Shown here: positions 1 to 8,350 of the stretch, one piece after another
Layout of the letters: every line of letters starts with the position of its first letter
How positions within the stretch are numbered: the first letter of the stretch is position 1
Source of the DNA: Streptomyces toyocaensis
GTDB lineage: Bacteria > Actinomycetota > Actinomycetes > Streptomycetales > Streptomycetaceae
Assembly (NCBI RefSeq): GCF_000725125.1
Contig: NZ_JFCB01000001.1
Location: 682,001-746,000 of the forward strand
Length of the DNA: 64,000 nt
Reading direction: 5' to 3'
Notes under the pieces: generated by a model
What the model saw: the letters and a program-made list of their open reading frames with translations, nothing else
What the model was told of the DNA's origin: nothing
Databases searched by the model: none
Translations under genes and position numbers: made by a program

Positions 1-82
1 CGATACCGATGACATGAATCTCTCGCACGCCCCGAGTCTGCCCCACACCCCCGGCGGCCCGTGCACCGCGTCCGGTCTCCCG

Positions 83-613
83 TCAGCGAGGCCCCCGCAG
101 CCGGGGCGCCCGCGCCGCCGCGTCCACCGCAACGCCGCCGCCCCGCTCCGCTTCCGCAGCCAGCCCCCGGGCCCAGGCAATCACACCGGGAAGGTCGATC
201 CCGTGCGGCCGGGGACCCGCCCCCGCAGCCCACTCCTCCACCGCGCCGGCCCCGCGCCGCAGCAGCCGCGCCCCGCCGGTGACGTTCCCGCGCGCGGCGT
301 GCGTGAGCCCCACGGCGAGCTGGGCCAGCCCCCGCCACAGCTCCCGTTCCTCCCGAGGCCCCGACTTCCACGCGTCCTCGAAGACCTCGTGCGCGTGGAA
401 CGGCTTCCCCTCGTCCAGCAGCCGCTGTGCCTCCGCGACGCTCTCCTCGGGCCGCCGCACGACCCCTTCGGGCTGTCGCGGCACCCCCTCCGCGCCGTAC
501 GGCAGGGGCCGCCCGAGCCCGTCCCGGGGCCGTGCGTTGCGCGCCCGCCCCTCGGCGTCCCGGTCCCGCGCGGCGGCCGTCCGGTGCGGGGGAGTGCTGT
601 CGGTGCTGTCCAT
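83..613 (-). CDS. DUF309 family protein
   Basis: A 176-residue soluble protein. The central part carries the pattern typical of DUF309: a 'FHAHEVFEDAWK' segment around residue 70, followed by 'LAQLAVGLTHAARGN' and a leucine-rich 'GARLLRRG' helix. The histidine/glutamate-rich helix pair is the family signature, but the biochemical role of the family is unknown. The N-terminal 50 residues are polar and Arg-rich and probably disordered. I chose the ATG at 613; an upstream extension is open but lacks family-like sequence. The gene runs away from the tRNA gene that follows on the other strand. Family assignment is fairly sure, function unknown. Confidence 0.8.
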   Translation of the reverse strand: MDSTDSTPPHRTAAARDRDAEGRARNARPRDGLGRPLPYGAEGVPRQPEGVVRRPEESVAEAQRLLDEGKPFHAHEVFEDAWKSGPREERELWRGLAQLAVGLTHAARGNVTGGARLLRRGAGAVEEWAAGAGPRPHGIDLPGVIAWARGLAAEAERGGGVAVDAAARAPRLRGPR

Positions 614-717
614 GCCCCGATTGTCCCAAGCCCGGACTCGCTTCGGCGCGGGCGTGGGTGTGGGGTAAAGTGAGGGTCGCGCGATCACGCGGTTCACTTC
701 ACCGCACGTGAACGCAC

Positions 718-791
<74 letters not shown>

Positions 792-806
792 CTTTGCGAA
801 GTCGCA

Positions 807-850
807 GGCCAAGGGCCGGTTTCGAAGGCATTCGAAACCGGCCCTTGGCC
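807..850 (+). terminator. Perfect 20-bp hairpin after tRNA-Pro
   Basis: Positions 807-826 and 831-850 are perfect inverted repeats separated by loop GGCA. There is no T tract, which is usual for Streptomyces terminators. It lies 15 bases after the tRNA and probably ends its transcript. Confidence 0.85.
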
Positions 851-993
851 ATTGTCGGGGACCGGTTGTCACGTCGGGGCTCACCGTCCGCAAACGCGTC
901 TCTCCGCATCCTGCAAATGACATGCTCTCGTCATGGGAAGGGATAGCTTCAAAGTTCCAACGTCCCGACCTTCTCTTCCCCCCGGGAGCCCGT

Positions 994-1857
994 ATGTGCG
1001 TCGACCACTCCTCTGCGGAACCCTCGACCGGCGTGAGCAGACGCACGCTGATGCGCGGCGCCGCCGCCGCGGTCGGCGGCCTCGCGGTCGGCGGCGGGAG
1101 CCTGCTCGCCGCCGGCCCCGCGCACGCCGCCGACTTCTACAACCCCTTCAGCGGCTACACGATGACCGGCACGTGGCAGGACCACCTCAACAGGGGCTCC
1201 CTGGGCGGCATCGACTACGGCATGGGCGTCGGCACCCGGCTACCCGCGGCCGGTGCCGGAACGGTCTACAACACCCCGGACAACGGGACCGGCGGGCACA
1301 CGGTGACCATCCGGCACAGCAACGGCTACCGCACGCAGTACATGCACCTCTCCCAGTTCCTGCTCGCCAACGGAACCTGGGTCGGCATCGGCGGCGCCGT
1401 CGGACTCTCCGGCGGAGCGGTGGGGGCCCCCGGTTCCGGCTCGTCCACCGGTCCGCACGTCCACTGGCACATGATCGACCCCAACGGGGTCCGCATCAAC
1501 CCGCTCACCTACCTCGGAGGCGGGGGCGGCGCGCTGCCGAAGACCTCGACGGAGTACGACGGCGTGCCGGGGACGGTCTTCTGGATGCGGGCGCAGAACT
1601 GGCTGTCGATCGAGTCCGGTTACACCGGACCGATCGACGGCGTCCCGGGGGTGAACACCTACATGGCCCTCCAGCGGAACATGCGTGACCACTACGGCTA
1701 CACCGGCCCCATCGACGGGGTCCCGGGCAAGTACACCTACATGGCCCTCCAGCGGCTGGCCGCCAAGTACGGCTACACCGGCCCCATCGACGGCGTGATG
1801 GGGCCCAACTCCTGGCGTGCGGTGGCCCGTTTCCTCAACGAGGACCGCTGGGACTGA
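994..1857 (+). CDS. Tat-exported M23 peptidase with three C-terminal wall-binding-like repeats
   Basis: A 287-residue precursor. A twin-arginine motif (SRRTLMRG, residues 15-22) and a hydrophobic stretch end in AHA near residue 45, so it is expected to leave by the Tat route. The mature N-terminal half is an M23/LytM-type zinc endopeptidase fold. It has a His...Asp segment (HLNRG...GIDYG), a GTV/G-rich beta core and the C-terminal HxH ligand pair in GPHVHWH. After a glycine linker come three repeats built on the motif YTGPIDGV, each about 37 residues, resembling small peptidoglycan-binding modules. The expected role is cell-wall hydrolysis or remodelling. The ATG at 994 was chosen because the signal peptide follows directly; the frame is open further upstream through the tRNA, but that part is not coding. 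Confidence 0.88.
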   Translation: MCVDHSSAEPSTGVSRRTLMRGAAAAVGGLAVGGGSLLAAGPAHAADFYNPFSGYTMTGTWQDHLNRGSLGGIDYGMGVGTRLPAAGAGTVYNTPDNGTGGHTVTIRHSNGYRTQYMHLSQFLLANGTWVGIGGAVGLSGGAVGAPGSGSSTGPHVHWHMIDPNGVRINPLTYLGGGGGALPKTSTEYDGVPGTVFWMRAQNWLSIESGYTGPIDGVPGVNTYMALQRNMRDHYGYTGPIDGVPGKYTYMALQRLAAKYGYTGPIDGVMGPNSWRAVARFLNEDRWD

Positions 1858-1885
1858 CGGAACCGCCGGCCGCACGGAAGCGGCC

Positions 1886-1920
1886 GAGGCCCGCCCGGGC
1901 ACGGTGTCCGGTCGGGCCTC
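1886..1920 (+). terminator. Possible terminator after the M23 gene
   Basis: The arms GAGGCCCG (1886-1893) and CGGGCCTC (1913-1920) can pair around a GC-rich loop that may itself fold. It lies about 30 bases after the stop codon. Confidence 0.5.
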
Positions 1921-2074
1921 CCCAGGTGCTCGGCCCCCAGGCGGGGACGACGTCGGCGACGGGCACCTCGATCATCGTTTCCGGGGTTCCTCCCCTTCGT
2001 CCGCCGAGGGGAACGGGACGGGGCCCTGCCCGGATCTGCTCCGGGCAGGGCTCCTCCTCACTCAGCGGCACCCG

Positions 2075-2518
2075 TCAGTCGGCGTCGAGTTGCACCTCCT
2101 CGTATGCCCGTCGCCGTCGGGGACGTAGTCGGGCACGTAGTAGCCGGGATTCAGCTGGGCATCGTGCCGGCCCAGCCTCCAGTACCGCTCGCCGGACCGG
2201 GCGGAGACGACCGTGAAGGGAGCGCCGTGCGTACTCGGGTAGAACATGGCGGCTTCCCGCGGCAGCCCGTACTGCTGTGCCGTCCCGAGAGCCTCGCGCA
2301 CGGCCCCCGGCCAACCGCCCGAGTCGGACAGCGCGTCGGCATCCGGTCCGAGGACGCCGTGGGTCGGTGTCCTGCTGAACCAGGAAGTCGCGGAGACCGT
2401 CGACGAGTCGGCCCGTGCCGGGTGGCGCGGCGAACGCCGGCGTCACCGGCGCGACGGTCGCGGGGACCGCGAGCGCCGCACCCGAGGCCAGGAGCCTTAC
2501 GGCCCGTGGTCTGTGCAT
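2075..2518 (-). pseudogene. Small secreted protein gene with two compensating frameshifts
   Basis: The ATG at 2518, preceded by GGGAG, starts a clear signal peptide (positively charged start, 'LLASGAALAVPATVAPVTP', then AFA). The reading stays sensible to about 2361 (GLRDFLVQQDT). From there the natural-looking protein continues in the next frame: residues such as ALSDSGGWPGAVREALG, YYVPDYVPDGDG and ERYWRLG, with normal codon bias. Near 2105 sense returns to the first frame and ends YEEVQLDAD. In the original frame the middle is an Arg-rich shadow. So one base gain and one base loss about 250 bases apart leave an open but scrambled frame. It could be true decay or two sequencing errors. I do not recognise the family; it looks like a small exported protein. 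Confidence 0.65.
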
Positions 2519-2703
2519 CGGTCTCCCTTCGGAGGACCCAAGGACCGGCTGCCGGACGGCAGTCGGCAGCCGAGAGTCCTGACCAAACTGACCCTTTCCG
2601 TGTCCGTGCTTCCCGTACGCGTCCTCCTGCCCGGCGGCCCGGCTATCCCCGGGTGAGGGCCAGGGACGTGACGTGGGCCGCCCTTGAGGGCCCTTCGGCG
2701 GCG

Positions 2704-3681
2704 TCAGAGCAGGGTGACCCGGGCCGCCACCGGAAGATGGTCGCTGCCGGTGGCGGGCAGGGCGCGGATGTGGTCGACGCGCGCCGAGCGCGCCATGACC
2801 TGGTCGATCCGCACCAGCGGCAGGCCCGCGGGGTAGCTGAAGGCGAAGCCCCGCCGCGCCCCGTCCAACCGTGAGGTCAGCGGGGCCAGTCCGCGGTCGT
2901 CGACCGTGCCGTTGAGGTCGCCCAGCAGGATCACCCGGTCCAGCCGCTCGGCGGCCAGGGCCCTGCCCAGCATCCCGGCACTCTCGTCGCGCCGGGAGGA
3001 GGCCAGGCCCCCCGCGCCGAAGCGGACCGAGGGCAGGTGCGCGACGTACGCCGCGACCGCGCCGTGCGGGGTGTGCACCACGGCCCGCAGTCCGCGGTTC
3101 CACGGCCCCGTAATGCCCCGGGGCCTGATGTCCAGCGGGCGTGAGCCGGTGAGCGGATACCTCGACCACAGCCCGACGGTGCCCCGGACGGCGTGGTACG
3201 GGTAGTCCGCGGCGAGCGTCCTGGCGTAGACCGGCAGCGCGGCAGGCACCAGCTCCTGCAGCGCGATGAGGTCGGGCCCGGTGCCGGCCAGGGCCCGGGC
3301 CGTGCCCGCCGGGTCGGGGTTCTCGTCGCTGACGTTGTGCTGCACCACCACCAGGCCGCGCGGGCCGGACGCCGCCCCGGGCAGCAGCGATCCGGCGTAC
3401 AACTGTGTCCAGGCGGCGGCGGGCAGCAGCAGGGCCAGCAGGGCGACGGCCGAACGGCGCAGCAGGGCCCAACCGGTGAGCAGGACGATCACCAGACCCA
3501 GCCACGGCAGGAACGTGTCCAGCAGACTGCCCAGCCGGCCCGGCGAGTCGGGCACCGCCCCGGGGAACGCCAGCAGCCCCGCCGTCAGCACGGCGCACCC
3601 GGCGAGCACCCGGCCCCGCGTCCACACGCACCGGCCCCACGGCACCGCCGTCCGCCGCGCATCGCCGCCCTCCCGCTCCAC
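2704..3681 (-). CDS. Membrane-anchored endonuclease/exonuclease/phosphatase (EEP) family protein
   Basis: A protein of about 325 residues. Three hydrophobic segments in the first 110 residues anchor it, and the catalytic domain that follows is predicted to face outward. All EEP family landmarks are visible: QHNV (metal-binding Asn), LQELV (Glu), the AHLPS His, GDLNGT (Asp-x-Asn), RIDQV and the terminal SDH motif (GSDHLPV). The substrate cannot be told from the sequence; relatives cleave nucleic acids, phosphoinositides or sphingomyelin. I chose GTG at 3681 because GGAGGGG stands about eight bases ahead. A GTG at 3747 is in frame but falls in the -35 region of the divergent reductase gene. Confidence 0.85.
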   Translation of the reverse strand: MEREGGDARRTAVPWGRCVWTRGRVLAGCAVLTAGLLAFPGAVPDSPGRLGSLLDTFLPWLGLVIVLLTGWALLRRSAVALLALLLPAAAWTQLYAGSLLPGAASGPRGLVVVQHNVSDENPDPAGTARALAGTGPDLIALQELVPAALPVYARTLAADYPYHAVRGTVGLWSRYPLTGSRPLDIRPRGITGPWNRGLRAVVHTPHGAVAAYVAHLPSVRFGAGGLASSRRDESAGMLGRALAAERLDRVILLGDLNGTVDDRGLAPLTSRLDGARRGFAFSYPAGLPLVRIDQVMARSARVDHIRALPATGSDHLPVAARVTLL

Positions 3682-3731
3682 CCGGTTCCCCCCTCCACTC
3701 GGCTCGTCGGCCAGGACACGGCGCCGCTCCC

Positions 3732-3762
3732 TTGACCTGGAGCGCACTTCAGCGGGAAGACT
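3732..3762 (+). promoter_or_regulatory. MerR-type promoter for the aldo/keto reductase gene
   Basis: TTGACC at 3732-3737 and AAGACT at 3757-3762 are 19 bases apart. That is the over-long spacer typical of MerR-activated promoters. An inverted repeat CTGGAG-CGCA-CTTCAG (3737-3752, one mismatch) fills the spacer. No merR gene is present beside it, so the activator would act from elsewhere. Confidence 0.6.
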
Positions 3763-3809
3763 CCCGTTCCGTCCCCCGGCAACGGGGTGGGAAACGGGAG
3801 GGATCCGCC

Positions 3810-4790
3810 ATGAAGTACCGCACCATCGGAACCGGTCCGCACAGCCGTCGCGTGAGCGTACTCGCGCTCGGCGCGATGCTGTTCGGGTCGGTGACCGACG
3901 AGAAGACCGCCTTCGCCCTGCTCGACCGCTATGCCGAGGCCGGCGGGAACTTCATCGACACGTCCGACAACTACGCCTTCTGGACCGACGGCGGCCAGGG
4001 CGGACAGAGCGAGGAACTGCTCGGCCGCTGGCGGCGCAGCCGGGGCGTGGGGAACGAGATCGTCTTCGCCACCAAGCTCGGCGCGCGGCCCCTCGCCCCC
4101 GGCACGAGCTACACCGACAACCCCGAGGGGCTGTCCGCGAAGGTGATCCGGGAGTCGTCCGAGCGCAGCCGCGAGAGGCTGGGGCTGGAGCGGCTGGACC
4201 TGCTGTACGCGCACATCGACGACCACACCGTCCCGCAGCGGGAGACGGTCGAGGCCTTCGGCGGCCTCGTCGCCGACGGCACCGTGGGACTGCTCGGCGT
4301 GAGCAACCAGGCCGTGTGGCGGGTGGAGCGGGCCCGCGCGCTCGCGGCGGCGGCCGGACTGCCCGGCTACGAGGTCCTGCAGTACCAGCACAGCCATCTG
4401 CGCCCCCGTACCGACATCCCGGCCGACCTCTTCCCGGACGGCAGTCTCGGCCACGCGGGGGCGGAACTGGCCTGCTACCTCCGAGCCGAGCCGGCACTGA
4501 CCCTGGTCGCCTACTCGCCGCTGCTCAAGGGCGCCTACACGCACCCCGGACGGCTGCCCCACGACTACGACCACCCGGGCACCCCGGCCCGCCTCGCGGT
4601 GCTGCACGAGATCGCCCGGGAGACCGGCGCGACGCCGGGCCAGGTGGTCCTGGCCTGGCAGATCGGCCACGCACTGCCGGTCATCCCGCTCGCCGGGGTG
4701 TCCTCCCCGGCCCAGCTCGAGGAGAACCTGGCGGCGGTGGACCTCGAACTGTCCCCGGAGCAGCGGGCCCGGCTGGACGCGGCGCACTGA
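3810..4790 (+). CDS. Aldo/keto reductase
   Basis: A 326-residue cytosolic (beta/alpha)8 oxidoreductase expected to use NADPH to reduce aldehydes or ketones. The catalytic tetrad is readable: Asp and Tyr in DTSDNYAF (about residues 50-56), Lys in ATKLG, His in YAHIDDH. The C-terminal cofactor loop is recognisable (IPLAGVSSPAQLEEN). Length fits the YajO/YccK-like branch. The ATG at 3810 has GGGAGGGA about eight bases before it. The promoter with 19-base spacer suggests MerR-type induction, a common arrangement for reductases answering electrophiles or redox drugs. The physiological substrate is unknown. Confidence 0.92.
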   Translation: MKYRTIGTGPHSRRVSVLALGAMLFGSVTDEKTAFALLDRYAEAGGNFIDTSDNYAFWTDGGQGGQSEELLGRWRRSRGVGNEIVFATKLGARPLAPGTSYTDNPEGLSAKVIRESSERSRERLGLERLDLLYAHIDDHTVPQRETVEAFGGLVADGTVGLLGVSNQAVWRVERARALAAAAGLPGYEVLQYQHSHLRPRTDIPADLFPDGSLGHAGAELACYLRAEPALTLVAYSPLLKGAYTHPGRLPHDYDHPGTPARLAVLHEIARETGATPGQVVLAWQIGHALPVIPLAGVSSPAQLEENLAAVDLELSPEQRARLDAAH

Positions 4791-4854
4791 GACGTCCGCG
4801 CCGCCCGGTGGGACCGTGGAAGGGGTACCCGGACCCACGAAGGAGAGCCCCGCC

Positions 4855-5661
4855 ATGACCACCCACCCCGCCGCCCGTGCCCTGCGGGCGACCCCCGAAG
4901 GCCTGCTGTGGGAGCCCAGCGAGCGCTGGGTGCGCGGCGTCCGGGGCGACGTCACCGTCGTCGACAGCCGCCACCCGGTGCTCGTCTGGGAGCCGCGGCT
5001 ACCCGTCCCGCAGTAGGCCTTCCCCCGCGAGGAGGTGCGCACGGACCTGCTGCGACCCGCCCGGCACCCGCCCGTGGAGGAGCGCACGGGCCCGGCGGTC
5101 TTCTACGACCTCGTCGCGGGCGGCGACCCGCGCCCGAACGCCGCCTGGACCTTCCCCGGCGAGGACCTGTCCGGGCACATCGCCTTCGCGTGGTTCGGGC
5201 GCACCGGCACCGGACTCGACCACTGGTACGAGGAGGACGAGGAGGTCTTCGTCCACCCCCGCGACCCGTACAAGCGGGTGGACGCCATGCCCAGCAGCCG
5301 CCACGTCCTCGTGGAGATCGGCGGCACGGTCGTCGCCGACACCCGCGCACCGGTCCTGCTCTTCGAGACGTCGCTGCCGATCCGCTACTACCTGCCGCGT
5401 GAGGACGTGCGTCTGGATCTCTTCGAGCCCACGGACCACAGCACCCGGTGCCCGTACAAGGGCACGGCGCGGGAGTACTGGTCCTGGCACGGTGCGGGCG
5501 CCGTGCCGCCGGACATCCTGTGGAGCTATCCCGATCCGCTGCCCGCCGTGGCCGCGATCAAGGGCCGTGTGGCCTTCTTCAACGAGGTGGTCGACCTCAC
5601 CGTGGACGGCGAGCGGCTGCCGCGCCCGGTCACCCCGTTCAGCGCCGGCCTCAGGACCTGA
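4855..5661 (+). pseudogene. DUF427 protein gene interrupted by one amber codon
   Basis: From the ATG at 4855, with a strong AAGGAG site, the frame encodes a typical two-domain DUF427 protein of 268 codons. A single in-frame TAG at 5014-5016 lies between 'RLPVPQ' and 'AFPREEV'. DUF427 proteins usually read P-x-Y-x-F-P here, so TAC (Tyr) to TAG is the simplest explanation. The downstream part is intact and well conserved (DHWYEEDEEVFVHPRDPYKRVD, trimmed here to its key residues HWY and DPY; later CPYKG and WSYPDPLP). Either the gene is inactive, or translation restarts at a later start codon, or the amber codon is read through. The 3' end overlaps that of the convergent regulator gene by 11 bases. 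Confidence 0.8.
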
Positions 5662-6436
5662 CCAGCAGCTGGAAGTCGAACGAGTACCGGGACGCGCGGT
5701 AGATGTGGGTGCCGTACTCCACCGGCCGGCCCGTGTCGTCGTAGGCCGTGCGCTGCATGGTGAGCAGGGCGGCGCCCTCCCTCTCGTCGAGGCGGGCGGC
5801 CTCCTGGGCGGTGGCCGAGCGGGCGCCGACGGTCTGGCGGGCGCTGTGCAGGGTGACGCCGGCCGACCGCAGCATCCGGTAGAGGCCGGTCGACTCCAGG
5901 CGGGCGGTGTCCAGCTCCAGCAGGTCCCCCGGGAGGTAGTTGCACAGCAGGGCGACCGGCCGGCCGTGGGTGCGCCGCAGCCGTTCCAGGAGGACGACCT
6001 CGCCGCCCTCCGCCAGCCCGAGGGCGGCGGCGACGTCGCCCGGGGCCGGGACCGTCTCGTTGCGGACGACCTGTGTGGTCGGGCCCTGGCCGGCCGCCTC
6101 CAGGTCGTCGTACAGGCTGCTCAGCTCCAGGGGGCGCCTGACCTGACTGTGCACCACCTGGGTGCCCACCCCGCGCCGCCGGACCAGGAGCCCCTTGTCG
6201 ACGAGGGACTGGATGGCCTGGCGGACGGTGGGGCGGGACAGACCGAGGCGTACGGAGAGGTCGACCTCGTTGCCCAGGAGATTGCCGGGAGCGAGGACGC
6301 CGTGCTCGATCGCCGCCTCGAGCTGCTGGGCGAGCTGGTGGTACAGCGGCACCGGACTGCCCCGGTCCAGGGCGAAGTCCAGGGTGCTCAGCGCGGGTCC
6401 GGTCGCGGCGCGTGCGGGGTCACCGGTCTTCGCCAT
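5651..6436 (-). CDS. iolR: GntR/HutC-family regulator of the inositol genes
   Basis: A 261-residue repressor-type protein. Residues 25-95 form the GntR winged helix (PLYHQLAQQLEAAI, then 'GLSRPTVRQAIQSLVDKGLL'). Residues 110-255 form a UTRA ligand-binding domain (RTAYDDTGRPVEYG and the ending FDFQLLVRS). It is the last gene of the leftward iol operon, 42 bases after iolD, so it is probably autoregulated. A GntR protein in this position is known to repress myo-inositol catabolism in S. coelicolor. The likely operator is TTTGTACT(T/G)ACA, found in two divergent intergenic regions of this locus. The ligand is probably an inositol breakdown intermediate, which is inference. Confidence 0.88.
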   Translation of the reverse strand: MAKTGDPARAATGPALSTLDFALDRGSPVPLYHQLAQQLEAAIEHGVLAPGNLLGNEVDLSVRLGLSRPTVRQAIQSLVDKGLLVRRRGVGTQVVHSQVRRPLELSSLYDDLEAAGQGPTTQVVRNETVPAPGDVAAALGLAEGGEVVLLERLRRTHGRPVALLCNYLPGDLLELDTARLESTGLYRMLRSAGVTLHSARQTVGARSATAQEAARLDEREGAALLTMQRTAYDDTGRPVEYGTHIYRASRYSFDFQLLVRS

Positions 6437-6478
6437 GGGAGGTGCCTTCCTGTGGGGACGCGGTCGGTGCGGGCGGGT

Positions 6479-8350
6479 TCAGAGGTGGCGGCGGCGGCCG
6501 GCGACCTGCGAGTCGTACCGTTCGCGGGCCCGGACCGCCGCCTCACGGGACGCCACCTCGGCCACCGGGACGTCCCACCAGGCCTCGGCCGGGGGAGCGG
6601 TGGGCGTCGGATCCGTCTCGACGTACACGCACGTCGGACGGTCGGAGGCGCGGGCCTCGGCCAGCGCGTCGCGCAGCTCCCGCACGGTCTTGGCGCGCAG
6701 CACGTCCATGCCGAGGCTGGCCGCGTTCGCGGCGAGGTCGACGGGCAGCGGGGCGCCGGTGAAGCCGCCGTCGGCGGCGCGGTGGCGGTAGGCGGTGCCG
6801 AAGCGCTCGCCGCCGGTCTCCTCGGACAGGCCGCCGATGGAGGCGTAGCCGTGATTCTGGATCAGGACCATGTTGACCGGCAGACCCTCCTGGACGGCGG
6901 TGACGATCTCCGTCGGCATCATCAGATAGGTGCCGTCGCCGACCAGCGCCCAGACCGGGGTGCCGGGTGCCGCCTGCTGGACACCCAGGGAGGCCGGGAT
7001 CTCGTAGCCCATGCAGGAGTAGCCGTACTCCAGGTGGTACTGGCGGGGGCTGCGCGAGCGCCACAGTTTGTGCAGGTCGCCGGGGAGCGAACCGGCCGCG
7101 TTGATCACCACGTCCTCGTCGCCGACGACCGCGTCCAGCGCGCCCAGCACCTGCGTCTGGGTCGGGACGGCCGCGTCGTCGTCGGCCCGGTAGGCGGCCT
7201 CGACCACCTGCTCCCAGCGCTCCTTGCCGGCCCTGTACTCCGCCTCGTACGGCTCCGGCACCCGGTGCCCGGCGAGGGCCTCGGTGAGCTGCTCCAGACC
7301 CGTCCGCGCGTCGCATACCAGGGTGCGCGCCGCCAGCTTGTGGGCGTCGAAGCCGGTGATGTTGAGGTTGAGGAAGCGCACGTCCGGGTGCTGGAAGAGG
7401 GTGCCGGAGGCGGTGGTGAAGTCGGAGTACCGCGTGCCGACGCCGATCACCAGGTCGGCGGTGCGCGCGAGTGCGTTGCTCACCGCCGTGCCGGTGTGGC
7501 CGATGCCGCCGAGGTCGGCGGGGTGGTCGTGGCGCAGGGAGCCCTTGCCGGTCTGGGTGGAGGCGACGGGGACGCCGGTGGCGTCCACGAACGCCCTCAG
7601 TGCCTCCTCCGCCTCGCTGTGGTGCACCCCGCCGCCCGCGACGACCAGCGGCCGCCGCGCCGCCCGTACGGCCGCCGCGGCCGCCGTCAGCTCCACCGGG
7701 TCGGGGGCGGGACGGCGCACGGACCAGACCCGCTCGGCGAAGAACTCCTCCGGCCAGTCGTAGGCCTCGGCCTGCACGTCCTGCGGCAGTGCGAGGGTGA
7801 CGGCGCCGGTCTCGGCCGGGTCGGCGAGCACCCGCACGGCGTTCAGCGCGGAGGGGATCAGCGCCTCGGGGCGGGTGACGCGGTCGAAGTACCTCGACAC
7901 CGGGCGGAGCGTGTCGTTGACCGACACGTCGGCCTCGACCGGGTGCTCCAGCTGCTGGAGCAGCGGGTCGGCGACGCGGGAGGCGAAGTAGTCGCCGGGG
8001 AGCAGCAGCACCGGCAGCCGGTTGATGGTGGCGAGGGCGGCGCCGGTGACCAGGTTGGTCGCCCCGGGACCGATGGAGGTCGTCACCGCCTGCGCCGAGA
8101 GCCGGTTCAGCTGGCGGGCGTGGCCGACGGCGGCGTGCACCATCGCCTGCTCGTTGCGGCCCTGGTGGTACGGCATGACGTCGCGGTGCTCGACGAGGGC
8201 CTGCCCGATACCGGCCACGTTGCCGTGACCGAAGATGCCCCAGGTGCCGGCGATCAGCCGGCGGCGCACGCCGTCGCGCTCGGTGTACTGGGCGGACAGG
8301 AACCGCACCAGGGCCTGGGCGGTCGTCAGTCGGCGGGTGGTGGCACTCAT
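6479..8350 (-). CDS. iolD: 3D-(3,5/4)-trihydroxycyclohexane-1,2-dione hydrolase IolD
   Basis: A 623-residue ThDP-dependent enzyme that opens the ring of the cyclohexane-dione formed from scyllo-inosose, giving 5-deoxyglucuronate. The three ThDP-enzyme domains are present. The N-terminal PYR domain holds a catalytic-type Glu region and GPGATNLVTG. The C-terminal PP domain holds a GDG metal motif (VGDGTYL) and the IolD-specific NHGYASIGGLSE. Length agrees with the family (about 640). The start ATG overlaps the iolB stop by four bases (ATGA), implying translational coupling. It acts in the cytosol between IolE and IolB. Confidence 0.95.
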   Translation of the reverse strand: MSATTRRLTTAQALVRFLSAQYTERDGVRRRLIAGTWGIFGHGNVAGIGQALVEHRDVMPYHQGRNEQAMVHAAVGHARQLNRLSAQAVTTSIGPGATNLVTGAALATINRLPVLLLPGDYFASRVADPLLQQLEHPVEADVSVNDTLRPVSRYFDRVTRPEALIPSALNAVRVLADPAETGAVTLALPQDVQAEAYDWPEEFFAERVWSVRRPAPDPVELTAAAAAVRAARRPLVVAGGGVHHSEAEEALRAFVDATGVPVASTQTGKGSLRHDHPADLGGIGHTGTAVSNALARTADLVIGVGTRYSDFTTASGTLFQHPDVRFLNLNITGFDAHKLAARTLVCDARTGLEQLTEALAGHRVPEPYEAEYRAGKERWEQVVEAAYRADDDAAVPTQTQVLGALDAVVGDEDVVINAAGSLPGDLHKLWRSRSPRQYHLEYGYSCMGYEIPASLGVQQAAPGTPVWALVGDGTYLMMPTEIVTAVQEGLPVNMVLIQNHGYASIGGLSEETGGERFGTAYRHRAADGGFTGAPLPVDLAANAASLGMDVLRAKTVRELRDALAEARASDRPTCVYVETDPTPTAPPAEAWWDVPVAEVASREAAVRARERYDSQVAGRRRHL

